NCBI GenBank assembly: GCA_965661265.1
Contig: CBFIDE010000012.1
Location: 1-64,000 of the forward strand
From: CBFIDE01 sp965661265
GTDB taxonomy: Bacteria; Bacteroidota; Bacteroidia; Flavobacteriales; Schleiferiaceae
Direction of reading: 5' to 3'
Length of the DNA stretch: 64,000 nucleotides
Both the position numbers and the translations under genes were made by a program. The notes under the pieces are model-generated. The model saw only the letters and a program-made list of their open reading frames with translations, searched no databases and was not told the DNA's origin. This document shows, piece after piece, positions 54,935 through 63,914 of this stretch. The first letter of the stretch is position 1. Each line of letters opens with the position of its first letter.

Positions 54935-55270
54935 TTACTTTTTCTTTTCCTTAGAATCAACTTTTTCAGTTTTGGGTAAGTATTGAGCACTGAGCTCTTT
55001 ACTTATTACTGACTTTTCTACTTTCAATCTAGAGTTTTCTGTTTCTAGAATAATTGTAGCATCATCTACATCAAGAATTTTACCATGAATACCGCTTGTT
55101 GTTACAATGCGCATTCCTTTAGTTACGCCGTCTTTTCTAAATTTAGCTTCTTCCTTTTGCTTCTTCATTTGAGGTCTGAAGAAAAAGAAATACATAACTA
55201 CTAAGACTAGTAAAAGCGGCAATAAGCCTCCTAGTGGTGAACCACCGGCTTGTAATAGAATGTTTAACAT
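54935..55270 (-). CDS. yajC: preprotein translocase subunit YajC
   Basis: 111 residues. A single N-terminal membrane helix (LLPLLLVLVVMYFFFFRPQ, with the family's RPQMKKQKE turn) and a cytoplasmic beta domain with TKGMRIVTTSGIHGKILDVDD. YajC joins SecDF and YidC in the translocon. Starts six bases after the DUF1573 stop. Confidence 0.95.
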   Translation of the reverse strand: MLNILLQAGGSPLGGLLPLLLVLVVMYFFFFRPQMKKQKEEAKFRKDGVTKGMRIVTTSGIHGKILDVDDATIILETENSRLKVEKSVISKELSAQYLPKTEKVDSKEKKK

Positions 55271-55276
55271 AATAAA

Positions 55277-55741
55277 TTATTCGGCAACTGCTGCTGCAGC
55301 TTTTGGTTCTACTTGTGCGCTAATTTTTAACACCTTAGTATTTGGAACTGTATTAGAATTTAAAGTAACCTGCTTTGTTTGGTTTCCTTGTCTTCCGTTA
55401 GAGTTAAACTCAACGTGGATTGTTCCTTGCTCACCTGGAGCGATTGGCTCACGTGGCCATTGTGGAACAGTACATCCACAAGATCCTTGTGCGTTAGTAA
55501 TGATTAAAGGAGCATCACCTGTATTAGTAAATACAAAGTCGTGTTTTGCAATCGTTCCTTCTTCAATCGTTCCAAATGCATGCTCTGTAGCATCAAATGA
55601 AAATGCTGGTGTTCCTGAAGCATCAACATCAGATGCTGAAACTTTGCTATCAGCTGAACCATCAATTTTACTTGCCGCATTATCGCAAGAAGTAAATACT
55701 AAACCGCTTATTAAGCTTAAAGATAAAATAACTCTTTTCAT
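55277..55741 (-). CDS. DUF1573 lipoprotein
   Basis: 154 residues. Lipobox GLVFTSC with cysteine 19. The Ig-like DUF1573 domain has HAFGTIEEGTIAKHDFVFTNTG and the conserved GSCGCTVPQWPREPIAPGE; the C-terminus ends in an alanine-rich tail. Common in Bacteroidota, function unknown. Between nusB and yajC in the same operon. Confidence 0.88.
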   Translation of the reverse strand: MKRVILSLSLISGLVFTSCDNAASKIDGSADSKVSASDVDASGTPAFSFDATEHAFGTIEEGTIAKHDFVFTNTGDAPLIITNAQGSCGCTVPQWPREPIAPGEQGTIHVEFNSNGRQGNQTKQVTLNSNTVPNTKVLKISAQVEPKAAAAVAE

Positions 55742-55784
55742 GTTTTATGTTTTTTAATACTTCAAATGTGTAACAAATATCGTG

Positions 55785-56726
55785 CTAAAGCAAACCTCTG
55801 CCAATTTTCTTTATCCTCTTTGATTTTTCGAAGTCAATTCTGATTTTATCGACTATCCCATTTATGAAGGTACTACTCTTAGGAGTGCTATATTCTTTTG
55901 ATAACTCAATGTATTCATTCATAGTCACTTTGACTGGAATTTCCTTAAACTCAATCATTTCAGTAATCGCCATTCTCATCAATAGGATATCCAAAAGAGC
56001 AATTCTTTCTATTTCCCAATTCTTAGCTTTCTCCTTAATGATTTCATCAAACTCAGTATCATATGCCCTTGCCTTCTTATAAAGAGTCTTGGCAAATTCC
56101 ATATCGTCAGATTCTTTCAGCAATTTTGGCAGTCTGACAAACTCATCAGCATCAACTTTAAATGACTTAATAGTTTTGGCAACTATCATTTGAGCCGCAT
56201 CTAAGTCATCAGCCCAATGCATATCGCGTTCTTCGTAGAAGTGATGAATATCCTCATTTACAGATATATACTTTCCATAAATAAGTTTTACAAATCTTCT
56301 GTCATCAAGAACTGAATTCTCAGGGCTTGACATATACTCATCAAACTCTTCTGATGCTTCTATTTGCTTCCAAATAGTATTGATAAGCTCTCTGTCATCA
56401 CCCCATTTAATATGATATTCTTCTATCAATTTATTGAAGTGAAGATTATTCTCTAACCATAGAATAAAAGCATTATTCACAAACCTCAGGTTAGGATTCT
56501 TATCTAAATCTCCTGCTAAGTGCTTCTGCTTATTCCTTTCCATTTTCTCTTCAGCCAACCTCCTAAGCTGAAAAATAATACTCATTTCATACAAATAGAG
56601 CTCATAAATAGACTCTATACTAGAAACCATCTTTCTTTCGCCACTAGACAAATCAGTTGTTTCTGACTGCTGAGCCTGGTAAAGGGCTTGCAAAACCTTA
56701 ATTCTAATATGCCTTCTACTTAGCAT
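55785..56726 (-). CDS. nusB: transcription antitermination factor NusB (long form)
   Basis: 313 residues, about twice the E. coli protein; long NusB with an N-terminal helical extension is usual in Bacteroidota. It opens SRRHIRIKVLQALYQAQQSE, and the C-terminal NusB core has NWEIERIALLDILLMRMAITEM, VKVTMNEYIELSKEYSTPKSSTFINGIVDKI. Acts in rRNA antitermination. Its ATG overlaps the upstream stop by one base. Confidence 0.93.
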   Translation of the reverse strand: MLSRRHIRIKVLQALYQAQQSETTDLSSGERKMVSSIESIYELYLYEMSIIFQLRRLAEEKMERNKQKHLAGDLDKNPNLRFVNNAFILWLENNLHFNKLIEEYHIKWGDDRELINTIWKQIEASEEFDEYMSSPENSVLDDRRFVKLIYGKYISVNEDIHHFYEERDMHWADDLDAAQMIVAKTIKSFKVDADEFVRLPKLLKESDDMEFAKTLYKKARAYDTEFDEIIKEKAKNWEIERIALLDILLMRMAITEMIEFKEIPVKVTMNEYIELSKEYSTPKSSTFINGIVDKIRIDFEKSKRIKKIGRGLL

Positions 56727-57832
56727 TATTTATTCTTATTTTCAGCCTTAACTCTTTCTAATCTCGCTTCCGCGATTTTAAGAGCTGCCTGGTGAGTTGT
56801 GATATTATTAGCATCTGATTCCTTGAAAATATCCAAGGTTGTATTATATATTTCTTCTGTCTTCTTTATGGACTCAGCACGATCGTAATTTGCAATCTCA
56901 GAGTACACATTAATAAGACCACCAGCATTAATTAAAAAATCCGGAGCGTAAAGTATATTTCTATCTCTTAACATTTGTCCATGAAGATTTTCTACCGCCA
57001 ATTGGTTATTAGCGGCTCCAGCAATTATCTCACATTTAAAAAGCGGAATGGTATCAGAATTTACTGTTGCCCCTAATGCGCATGGAGCATATATATCCAT
57101 ATCTAACCCATAGATATCATTACCAAGTATGATTTTTGAATCATAGATTGAGGAAACTTCTTTTAGTCTGTCCTCATGAATATCATTGATATATACATCG
57201 GCGCCTGCTTCTGTCAAATGCTTCACCAAGGTTTCGCCCACATGACCAATACCCTGAACAAGAACTTTCTTTCCATTTAAGTTATCAGAGCCCCATTTAT
57301 AATCGGCGGAAGCCTTAATACCCATAAATACGCCATAAGCCGTAACAGGAGAAGGATCTCCAGAACCGCCCATAGATATTGGGATTCCAGTTACATGATT
57401 TGTTTTCAGTTTTACCATCTCCATATCATGAGTGTTGATTCCAACATCCTCAGCAGTGATATATCTTCCGGACAATGAATCTACATAAGATCCAAATTTC
57501 TGCATTAGTGCATCAGTTTTATCTTTCCTGCTATCACCAATAATGACAGCCTTTCCTCCTCCTAAGTTTAATCCAGAAATAGAAGCCTTAAAGGTCATTC
57601 CTCTAGACAGTCTTAGAACATCCTTAATTGCCTCAGCTTCATTATTATAGTTCCACATTCTTGTTCCTCCTAGCGCAGGCCCCAAAGTAGTGCTGTGAAT
57701 TCCTATAATGGCTTTTAGTCCTGTTTCTTTATCATTACAAAAAACAATTTGTTCATGATCACTAAAGGATTGATTGCTGAATACAGCGCCATCTATTGTA
57801 GTCTTTTCAAGAATGTTAAGTTCGTTAATCAT
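56726..57832 (-). CDS. Glu/Leu/Phe/Val family amino-acid dehydrogenase
   Basis: 368 residues, leucine/phenylalanine-dehydrogenase size. The catalytic domain shows LGPALGGTRMW, GMTFKASISGLNLGGGKAVIIGD with the active-site lysine, and YITAEDVG; the NAD domain has GKKVLVQGIGHVGETLV. It reversibly deaminates a branched-chain or aromatic amino acid. First gene of the long minus-strand operon to nnrD. Leucine is the likeliest substrate but this is inference. Confidence 0.9.
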   Translation of the reverse strand: MINELNILEKTTIDGAVFSNQSFSDHEQIVFCNDKETGLKAIIGIHSTTLGPALGGTRMWNYNNEAEAIKDVLRLSRGMTFKASISGLNLGGGKAVIIGDSRKDKTDALMQKFGSYVDSLSGRYITAEDVGINTHDMEMVKLKTNHVTGIPISMGGSGDPSPVTAYGVFMGIKASADYKWGSDNLNGKKVLVQGIGHVGETLVKHLTEAGADVYINDIHEDRLKEVSSIYDSKIILGNDIYGLDMDIYAPCALGATVNSDTIPLFKCEIIAGAANNQLAVENLHGQMLRDRNILYAPDFLINAGGLINVYSEIANYDRAESIKKTEEIYNTTLDIFKESDANNITTHQAALKIAEARLERVKAENKNK

Positions 57833-57874
57833 TTTTATTGATAGAGTAATACTCAGTTGATAAGGATATTAAAT

Positions 57875-57882
57875 TACCTTTG
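57875..57882 (+). promoter_or_regulatory. possible -7 promoter element for the MsbA-like gene
   Basis: TACCTTTG matches TAnnTTTG, 79 bases upstream of the ATG at 57962; a longer leader than elsewhere in the window. Confidence 0.4.
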
Positions 57883-57961
57883 AAATTCTTTAGAAATAAT
57901 CTATAACAGCTTTTTCTAAGGCGCTGCAAAAGTAAATTAAAAAATTGGAGCTAGCAACGAA

Positions 57962-59746
57962 ATGAAATCTCTTTGGGTCCTCAATAAATATTTTTATAAG
58001 TATCGCTTCCGAATGATATTGGGCGTGATATTTGTCACCATTTCAGTAATCTTTGGCGTTTTTCCAGCCCAGTTTGTTCGAACATCATTTGATACTGTTC
58101 AGGAAGGAATTAATGGGTTTCAAACAGACCCAGATAATTTTGATTATTCCAGTTTAAGAAATAAACTAATTCTTTATGGCTTAGTAATCATCGGCTCTAG
58201 CCTGCTTAAAGGACTCTTTATGTTCTTTATGAGACAGACTATTATAGTAGTGAGCAGGTTTATAGAATTTGATTTAAAGAACGAAGTATTTGTACAATAT
58301 CAAAAACTCTCTTTATCCTTCTATAAAAGAAACAATACTGGAGATTTAATGAATAGAATTTCTGAAGATGTTAGTCGTGTCAGAATGTATTTAGGACCTG
58401 CCATAATGTATACTATTAATGTAAGTCTTTCCTTAATGATTATAATAGCTATAATGCTAAGCATCAATGTTAGATTGACTCTCTATGTTTTAGCTCCCCT
58501 ACCGGTTCTATCCATAATTATCTATTATATTTCTCATAAGATCAATATAAAATCTGAGCAAGTTCAAAGACAGTTGAGCACTATCAGCACCTTTGTTCAA
58601 GAGGCTTTTAGTGGTATTAGAGTAATCAAAGCATATGTTAGAGAGGAACAATCTCTCAAAGACTTTAAAGAAGAAGCAAATACTTATTTAAAGAAAAACG
58701 AGGAGCTTTATAGAATCAATGCCCTCTTTTTCCCAATGATGATTCTTTTAATTGGGATATCCTCTATTCTAACCATTTATATTGGCGGGCAAGAGGCTAT
58801 AAAAGGAAATATCACACCAGGTAATATTGCAGAGTTCATAATATATGTGAATATGCTAACCTGGCCTGTTGCTTCTATTGGTTGGGTTACCTCTTTAGTA
58901 CAGAGAGCTGCAGCATCTCAAACAAGAATTAACGAATTCTTAAGTGTTGATCCTGAAATAAAGAATCCAACAACTGAGCCTTTTCATTTAAAAGGAAAAA
59001 TTGAGTTTAAGGATGTTAGCTTTACCTATCCGGACACAGGAATTAATGCTCTAAAGAACTTGAGTTTTATATTAGAAAAAGGAAAATCATTGGCTATTAT
59101 AGGGCGCACTGGTGCTGGAAAAACCACAGTTGCAAGTCTAGTAGCAAGAATGTATGATAGTAGTTCAGGTCAAGTATTAATTGATGATCAAGAATTAAAT
59201 AAGATTAATCTCTCTGATCTTAGAAATTCTATTGGTTACGTGCCTCAGGAAGCATTTTTGTTCTCAGATACTATTGCTCGAAATATTGCTTTTGGAGCTG
59301 ATAGTGATGACCAAGAGGCCGTGATTAAAGCTGCAAAGAATGCTGAAGTACATGAGAATATTATGGGCTTCCCTAGTGGATATGACACCAGGGTTGGTGA
59401 AAGAGGAATTACCCTTTCAGGAGGTCAAAAACAGAGAGTTAGTATAGCAAGGGCTATTATAAAAAACCCTCAACTATTAATCTTTGATGATTGCCTAAGT
59501 GCCGTAGATACTGAAACAGAAGAAAGCATTCTAAAGAATCTTAGAGAAATCATTGAGGACAGAACTACTTTGATCATAAGTCATAGAGTTTCTTCTGTTA
59601 AAGATGCGGATAAAATCATTGTTTTAGAAAATGGTAGTCTTATTGAGGAGGGGAATCACGAGGATCTAATGGAAAAAGATGGCTATTATAGAAGCATGTA
59701 TGAGCAACAGCTTCAGGAAGATAGGTCTCAAGAGAATCTGAATTAA
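57962..59746 (+). CDS. msbA: MsbA-like ABC exporter (fused membrane and ATPase domains)
   Basis: 594 residues. Six membrane helices occupy about 15-300, followed by the ATPase: Walker A GRTGAGKTT, Q-loop YVPQEAFLF, signature LSGGQKQRVSIARAI, Walker B LLIFDDCLSAVD and H-loop ISHRVSSV. The residue after Walker B that is normally the catalytic glutamate is aspartate 510, a feature of some exporters. Flips lipids or lipid A, or exports drugs; the exact substrate is not evident. Ends 74 bases before the DUF3276 gene. Confidence 0.85.
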   Translation: MKSLWVLNKYFYKYRFRMILGVIFVTISVIFGVFPAQFVRTSFDTVQEGINGFQTDPDNFDYSSLRNKLILYGLVIIGSSLLKGLFMFFMRQTIIVVSRFIEFDLKNEVFVQYQKLSLSFYKRNNTGDLMNRISEDVSRVRMYLGPAIMYTINVSLSLMIIIAIMLSINVRLTLYVLAPLPVLSIIIYYISHKINIKSEQVQRQLSTISTFVQEAFSGIRVIKAYVREEQSLKDFKEEANTYLKKNEELYRINALFFPMMILLIGISSILTIYIGGQEAIKGNITPGNIAEFIIYVNMLTWPVASIGWVTSLVQRAAASQTRINEFLSVDPEIKNPTTEPFHLKGKIEFKDVSFTYPDTGINALKNLSFILEKGKSLAIIGRTGAGKTTVASLVARMYDSSSGQVLIDDQELNKINLSDLRNSIGYVPQEAFLFSDTIARNIAFGADSDDQEAVIKAAKNAEVHENIMGFPSGYDTRVGERGITLSGGQKQRVSIARAIIKNPQLLIFDDCLSAVDTETEESILKNLREIIEDRTTLIISHRVSSVKDADKIIVLENGSLIEEGNHEDLMEKDGYYRSMYEQQLQEDRSQENLN

Positions 59747-59787
59747 GTAAAAAAAAATAATTTTCTATCGTGGTATTCAAATTTTTA

Positions 59788-59795
59788 TAGATTTG
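59788..59795 (+). promoter_or_regulatory. -7 promoter element for the DUF3276 gene
   Basis: TAGATTTG, exact TAnnTTTG match, 25 bases before the ATG at 59821. Confidence 0.5.
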
Positions 59796-59820
59796 TTTTA
59801 CTGAACCACAACTTTTAGCA

Positions 59821-60243
59821 ATGACAGAAAATGATAATGAAAAAAGAGGTACTGAAGAGGAAATTTACTCCAAGGTATTAAGAGCTGGAAGAAGAACTTA
59901 TTTCTTTGATGTCCGCTCTACCAAGGCAGATGATTACTATCTAACTATTACAGAAAGTAAGAAGCAAACCAATGAGAATGGTTCTCAATTTTATAAGAAG
60001 CATAAAATTTATCTCTATAAAGAAGACTTTGAAGGTTTCAAAGAAATCTTTGATAATGTAACTGACTTCATCATTAATGAGAAAGGTCAAGAAGTCATTT
60101 CAGATACTCATAGATCTGATTTTCAAGCTACTCAAACAGAAGAAATTGCTCCTTCTAAAGTTGAGTCCAATGAAAGAAAAGAAGAAGCTATGAGCGAGCT
60201 GAGCACTAGCTCTTATACAGACATCAACTTTGAGGATATTTAA
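59821..60243 (+). CDS. DUF3276 (PUR-alpha-like) nucleic-acid-binding protein
   Basis: 140 residues. The PUR-like core has YSKVLRAGRRTYFFDVRSTKADDYYLTITESKKQ and KIYLYKEDFEGFKEIFDNVTDFI, the beta-strand/helix pattern of bacterial PUR-alpha homologues such as BpuR, which bind single-stranded DNA or RNA. The C-terminal 45 residues are low-complexity and acidic. Likely a highly expressed small nucleic-acid-binding protein with a regulatory role; that is inference. Confidence 0.85.
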   Translation: MTENDNEKRGTEEEIYSKVLRAGRRTYFFDVRSTKADDYYLTITESKKQTNENGSQFYKKHKIYLYKEDFEGFKEIFDNVTDFIINEKGQEVISDTHRSDFQATQTEEIAPSKVESNERKEEAMSELSTSSYTDINFEDI

Positions 60244-60259
60244 AATGTTATAGAAAAAT

Positions 60260-60289
60260 AAAAAAGGTGTGCTAATGCACGCCTTTTTT
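60260..60289. terminator. bidirectional terminator between DUF3276 and the FMN reductase gene
   Basis: Stem AAAAAAGGTGTGC / GCACGCCTTTTTT (one wobble) with a 4-base loop; A and T tracts on either side serve both convergent genes. Confidence 0.85.
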
Positions 60290-60292
60290 ATT

Positions 60293-60814
60293 TTAATAAA
60301 CCAAGAATTCCTGGGCTTGGATTCTTATTAAATCTATTGTTTCTTGATCTGATAAAGTACCTTTCTCATCCAGAAGTTCTTCTAATTTTGAAATTGGCAG
60401 CTTATTAGAAAACACTTCCGTTCTCATATGGTGGAATAAATCAGTCAAATGATCCATTCCTCTCAAATTACCTGCCCTTCCTGAGGCAACTCCTACTAGT
60501 GCAACTTTCTTTCTTTTCCATATTGCCGGTGGCAAGGCATCTACAAAAGATTTAAATACACCGGGATACGAACCATGATACTCAGGAGCAATAATTACAA
60601 ACTTTGTAGCCGGCAGAAGTTTTCTTTTTATCAAAGCATCAACATGCGGAGTTCTTTCACCAAAACTATCAGACCACAAGAATTCTCTCGGCATTTCTGA
60701 CATCTGTAATATCTCTGTGTTAGCACCAAGCTCTTTGAGGATTTCGTTATAGGCTGAAACTATCTTAAGAGTTTGATTTTTAGGCCTATGAGTGGCACAT
60801 ATTATTGTAATCAT
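60293..60814 (-). CDS. NADPH-dependent FMN reductase-like flavoprotein
   Basis: 173 residues of flavodoxin-like fold. ICATHRPKNQTLKIV is the FMN phosphate loop, VIIAPEYHGSYPGVFKSFVDAL the flavin-binding turn, and KKVALVGVASGRAGNLRGMDHL completes the family pattern. Reduces FMN, quinones or chromate with NAD(P)H; natural substrate not shown. Stands alone. Confidence 0.88.
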   Translation of the reverse strand: MITIICATHRPKNQTLKIVSAYNEILKELGANTEILQMSEMPREFLWSDSFGERTPHVDALIKRKLLPATKFVIIAPEYHGSYPGVFKSFVDALPPAIWKRKKVALVGVASGRAGNLRGMDHLTDLFHHMRTEVFSNKLPISKLEELLDEKGTLSDQETIDLIRIQAQEFLVY

Positions 60815-60981
60815 ATCTGTGTATAAATATTGAATAAGGATAGCTCACAAAACTTTTAAAAGCTGATTATAATCGTAACTTCGGCACTTAAGTTTTGTTC
60901 AATATCAAATGCAAATTTGACACTGATTATTAAAAAATTATAAATATTCTCATCTTTTTTTTAGATGATATGACTAGTAAT

Positions 60982-61758
60982 ATGGGGAAAACTATTGCAA
61001 TTGCAAATCAAAAAGGTGGTGTTGGTAAAACTACTACAGCCGTAAATCTTGCTGCTGGCATTGGAATTCTTGAGAAAAGAGTTCTTTTAATAGATGCTGA
61101 TCCTCAAGCAAATTCTACTTCGGCCCTAGGTTTTGATCCTGATAGTATAGCTGTTGGAACCTATCAAGCATTGGAATTGGAGATGAAAGCAAGCGATGTA
61201 ATCGTTAAAACCTCCTCTCCTAACCTAGACTTAATGCCTTCTCAAATTGACTTAGTGGCTGTGGAGATTGAGCTAGTGGACAAAGATAGAAGAGAACATA
61301 TGCTCAAAGCTTCTATTGCAGAAATTAAAGATCAGTATGATTATATTTTCATTGATTGCGCGCCATCTCTAGGCCTAATTACACTAAACTCACTAACTGC
61401 TGCAGATTCAGTCATCATTCCGATTCAATGTGAGTACTTTGCATTAGAGGGATTAGGTAAGCTATTAAACACCATAAAAAGCGTACAGAACCTCCATAAC
61501 CCTGATTTAGATATTGAAGGCTTATTGCTAACAATGTTTGATTCAAGATTAAGGTTATCTAATCAAGTGGTTGAGGAAGTGAGATCTCACTTTCAGAAGA
61601 TGGTCTTTAATACCATTATCCAAAGAAACGTAAGACTTAGTGAAGCGCCATCCTATGGTGAATCTATCATTAGCTATGATGCCTCTAGTAAAGGCTCTGA
61701 GAATTACTTAAATTTGGCTCGTGAATTTTTAGAAAATAATGAGGCAACTCAATCTTAG
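60982..61758 (+). CDS. parA: chromosome-partitioning ATPase ParA
   Basis: 258 residues from the second ATG at 60982 (MGKTIAIANQKGGVGKTTT); the ATG at 60970 adds four residues and is also possible. The deviant Walker A KGGVGKTTT, Walker A' DADPQANST, Walker B YIFIDCAPSLGLIT and the C-terminal RNVRLSEAPSYG are complete. ParA drives segregation of the origin region with ParB-parS. First gene of the parAB-DUF5683-dapB-lepB series, fourteen bases before parB. Confidence 0.96.
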   Translation: MGKTIAIANQKGGVGKTTTAVNLAAGIGILEKRVLLIDADPQANSTSALGFDPDSIAVGTYQALELEMKASDVIVKTSSPNLDLMPSQIDLVAVEIELVDKDRREHMLKASIAEIKDQYDYIFIDCAPSLGLITLNSLTAADSVIIPIQCEYFALEGLGKLLNTIKSVQNLHNPDLDIEGLLLTMFDSRLRLSNQVVEEVRSHFQKMVFNTIIQRNVRLSEAPSYGESIISYDASSKGSENYLNLAREFLENNEATQS

Positions 61759-61772
61759 TATAATCTATTTAG

Positions 61773-62657
61773 ATGTCTATTAATAAAAGAAAACCATTAG
61801 GAAAAGGCCTGTCCGCTCTACTTAAAGAAGGGGATAGTATTCAATCTGCTAGAGATGAGAATGCTGAGAAAATTGTTGGAGCTATAGCAGAGTTGTCTAT
61901 TGATTCTATAGTAGAAAACCCTTTTCAACCTAGAACAAAATTTTCTGAAGAAGCACTAGAAGAACTTTCACAAAGTATCGTTGAGCTAGGAGTAATTCAA
62001 CCTATTACTGTTCGGAAAATTGATTCTTCCTTTCAAATAATTAGTGGTGAAAGAAGATTTAGAGCTTCTAAAAAAGCTGGACTAGATAAAATTCCGGCCT
62101 ATATCCGTCTAGCGGATGACCAAGAAATGCTTGAAATGGCCTTGGTTGAAAATATTCAGCGTGAGGAATTAGATGCTATTGAAATAGCCTTGAGTTATCA
62201 GAGGCTAATAGAAGAATGTCAGCTTACTCAAGAAGCTATGAGCGAAAGAGTTGGTAAAAAACGTTCTACAATTACCAATTACCTTCGACTTTTAAAATTA
62301 CAGCCTATCGTTCAGGCAGGCTTAAGAGATCAAATGATTAGTATGGGACATGCTAGAGCTATTATCAATGTAGCTTCGGACATGGATCAAATGGATATTT
62401 ACCATAAAATAATCGCAAGAGATCTTTCTGTTCGACAAGTGGAATCTTTGGTTAGGAATCTGAAAAAGGAAAACAGTCAATCTGATGATGACGGCAGTGG
62501 ATTTGAAGAGGTATATAATTCAATTGAAACAGCACTTGCTCGTAAATTTGAAACTCCAGTTAGCCTTAAAAAACTGAAGTCAGGAAAAGGGAAAATTGTA
62601 ATCCCATTTGATGGAGATAAGGATTTGGAACGCATATTGACTCTCTTTAAAAAGTGA
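61773..62657 (+). CDS. parB: chromosome-partitioning protein ParB
   Basis: 294 residues. RKPLGKGLSALL opens the protein, IVENPFQPRTKFSEEALEEL and ISGERRFRASKKAGL mark the CTPase/nuclease-like domain, and the helix-turn-helix lies near LTQEAMSERVGKKRSTITNYLRLLKL. The C-terminal dimerisation part ends at 294. Binds parS centromere sites; none of high quality was found in this window. The stop overlaps the next start (GTGA). Confidence 0.96.
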   Translation: MSINKRKPLGKGLSALLKEGDSIQSARDENAEKIVGAIAELSIDSIVENPFQPRTKFSEEALEELSQSIVELGVIQPITVRKIDSSFQIISGERRFRASKKAGLDKIPAYIRLADDQEMLEMALVENIQREELDAIEIALSYQRLIEECQLTQEAMSERVGKKRSTITNYLRLLKLQPIVQAGLRDQMISMGHARAIINVASDMDQMDIYHKIIARDLSVRQVESLVRNLKKENSQSDDDGSGFEEVYNSIETALARKFETPVSLKKLKSGKGKIVIPFDGDKDLERILTLFKK

Positions 62658-63205
62658 TAAAATATTTCTTCATATTAAGCTTCTTAGTCCTATGGATGCC
62701 TGCTCAGGCTCAGAACAGTGATATTATTCATAATCCAAACGATTATTCTGAAACACATTCTGTTAAAAAAGCTACAATGAGATCAGTGATATTTCCTGGT
62801 CTAGGACAAGCTTATAATAAGAAGTATTGGAAAATGGGAGTTATTTATGCAGGTATGGGGACTGCAATATATTTTGCCGTTGACAATAATCAGCAATATC
62901 AACTCTATAGAGATGCCTTTTTTGCTCGTATAGATGATGATCCTAATACAATTGGTGGTGGAGATAGTGACCTGTACAACGAAAGACAACTTATTGAACT
63001 TCAAAATATTTATAGGAGATGGAGGGATTTATCTATTATTCTATGCGCCGCGGTTTACGGACTAAATATCATAGATGCCCATGTTGATGCCCATCTCTTC
63101 TATTATGATGTTAGCGAAAATCTAAATCTTTCTTGGGAACCTGCATTAATAAGAGGTCCATATTCTAACAGCATCGGAGTGGGAATTAAATTAAATTTCA
63201 ACTAA
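62654..63205 (+). CDS. DUF5683 membrane protein
   Basis: 183 residues, GTG start overlapping the parB stop. Signal peptide FFILSFLVLWMPAQAQ, then the DUF5683 signature KATMRSVIFPGLGQAYNKKYWKMGVIYAGMG and a second hydrophobic helix (LSIILCAAVYGLNIIDA) with histidines (DAHVDAHLF). Always found beside parB or dapB in Bacteroidota; function unknown. Ends one base into dapB. Confidence 0.85.
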   Translation: MIKYFFILSFLVLWMPAQAQNSDIIHNPNDYSETHSVKKATMRSVIFPGLGQAYNKKYWKMGVIYAGMGTAIYFAVDNNQQYQLYRDAFFARIDDDPNTIGGGDSDLYNERQLIELQNIYRRWRDLSIILCAAVYGLNIIDAHVDAHLFYYDVSENLNLSWEPALIRGPYSNSIGVGIKLNFN

Positions 63206-63912
63206 TGAAAATTGCTCTTATCGGTTATGGAAAAATGGGTAAAGCCATAGAAGAACTAGCCTTGAATAGAAATCACGAAATATGTGGGAAGTTTACTTCA
63301 AAGGGCATTGACCTTGATGTATTAAAAACTGCGGATGTAGCGATTGAGTTTAGCAGGCCAGAATCGGCGGAAGCCAACATAAGAATTTGCATAGAAAATA
63401 AAATTCCAGTTGTTATAGGAACCACTGGTTGGATGGATAAACTGGATGAATTATCCGCCTTAGCTCAAGAGCATCAAAGCGCACTACTCTACTCTTCTAA
63501 CTTTAGCCTGGGAGTAAACTTATTCTTTGAATTGAATAAAAAGCTGGCTCAACTCATGAATCCATTTTCGGATTATAAGATTGAAATGACCGAAATTCAC
63601 CATACTGAAAAATTAGATAGCCCAAGTGGTACGGCAATCAGCTTAGCTGAGGATATTATTGAGAATTTAGACCGAAAGGATGATTGGAAACTCAATGAAG
63701 AACAGTCTCCAAGTGACATTTCAATAATAGCAGAAAGAACTCCTGAGGTTCCAGGAACACATATTATAAAATACGAATCTGAAATTGACATTATTCAAAT
63801 AGAGCACTTAGCTAAAAATAGAAAAGGATTTGCCTTGGGTGCTATAATAGCAGCTGAGTTTATTCGTTCTAAGCAAGGAGTTTTTCAAATGAAAGATGTC
63901 TTAAAATTTTAA
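63205..63912 (+). CDS. dapB: 4-hydroxy-tetrahydrodipicolinate reductase
   Basis: 235 residues. The Rossmann loop IGYGKMGKAI, the VIGTTGW loop, EIHHTEKLDSPSGTA with the catalytic histidine and lysine, and the terminal GVFQMKDVLKF are present. Reduces the dihydrodipicolinate precursor for diaminopimelate and lysine. Short form without the long N-terminal loop of enterobacteria. ATG overlaps the previous stop by one base; lepB follows after two bases. Confidence 0.96.
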   Translation: MKIALIGYGKMGKAIEELALNRNHEICGKFTSKGIDLDVLKTADVAIEFSRPESAEANIRICIENKIPVVIGTTGWMDKLDELSALAQEHQSALLYSSNFSLGVNLFFELNKKLAQLMNPFSDYKIEMTEIHHTEKLDSPSGTAISLAEDIIENLDRKDDWKLNEEQSPSDISIIAERTPEVPGTHIIKYESEIDIIQIEHLAKNRKGFALGAIIAAEFIRSKQGVFQMKDVLKF

Positions 63913-63914
63913 AC

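Noticed and set aside
55260..55757. 165-codon plus-strand frame opposite the DUF1573 gene
   Set aside because: It mirrors the lipoprotein gene, has no recognisable domain, and DUF1573 carries a clear lipobox and conserved motif.
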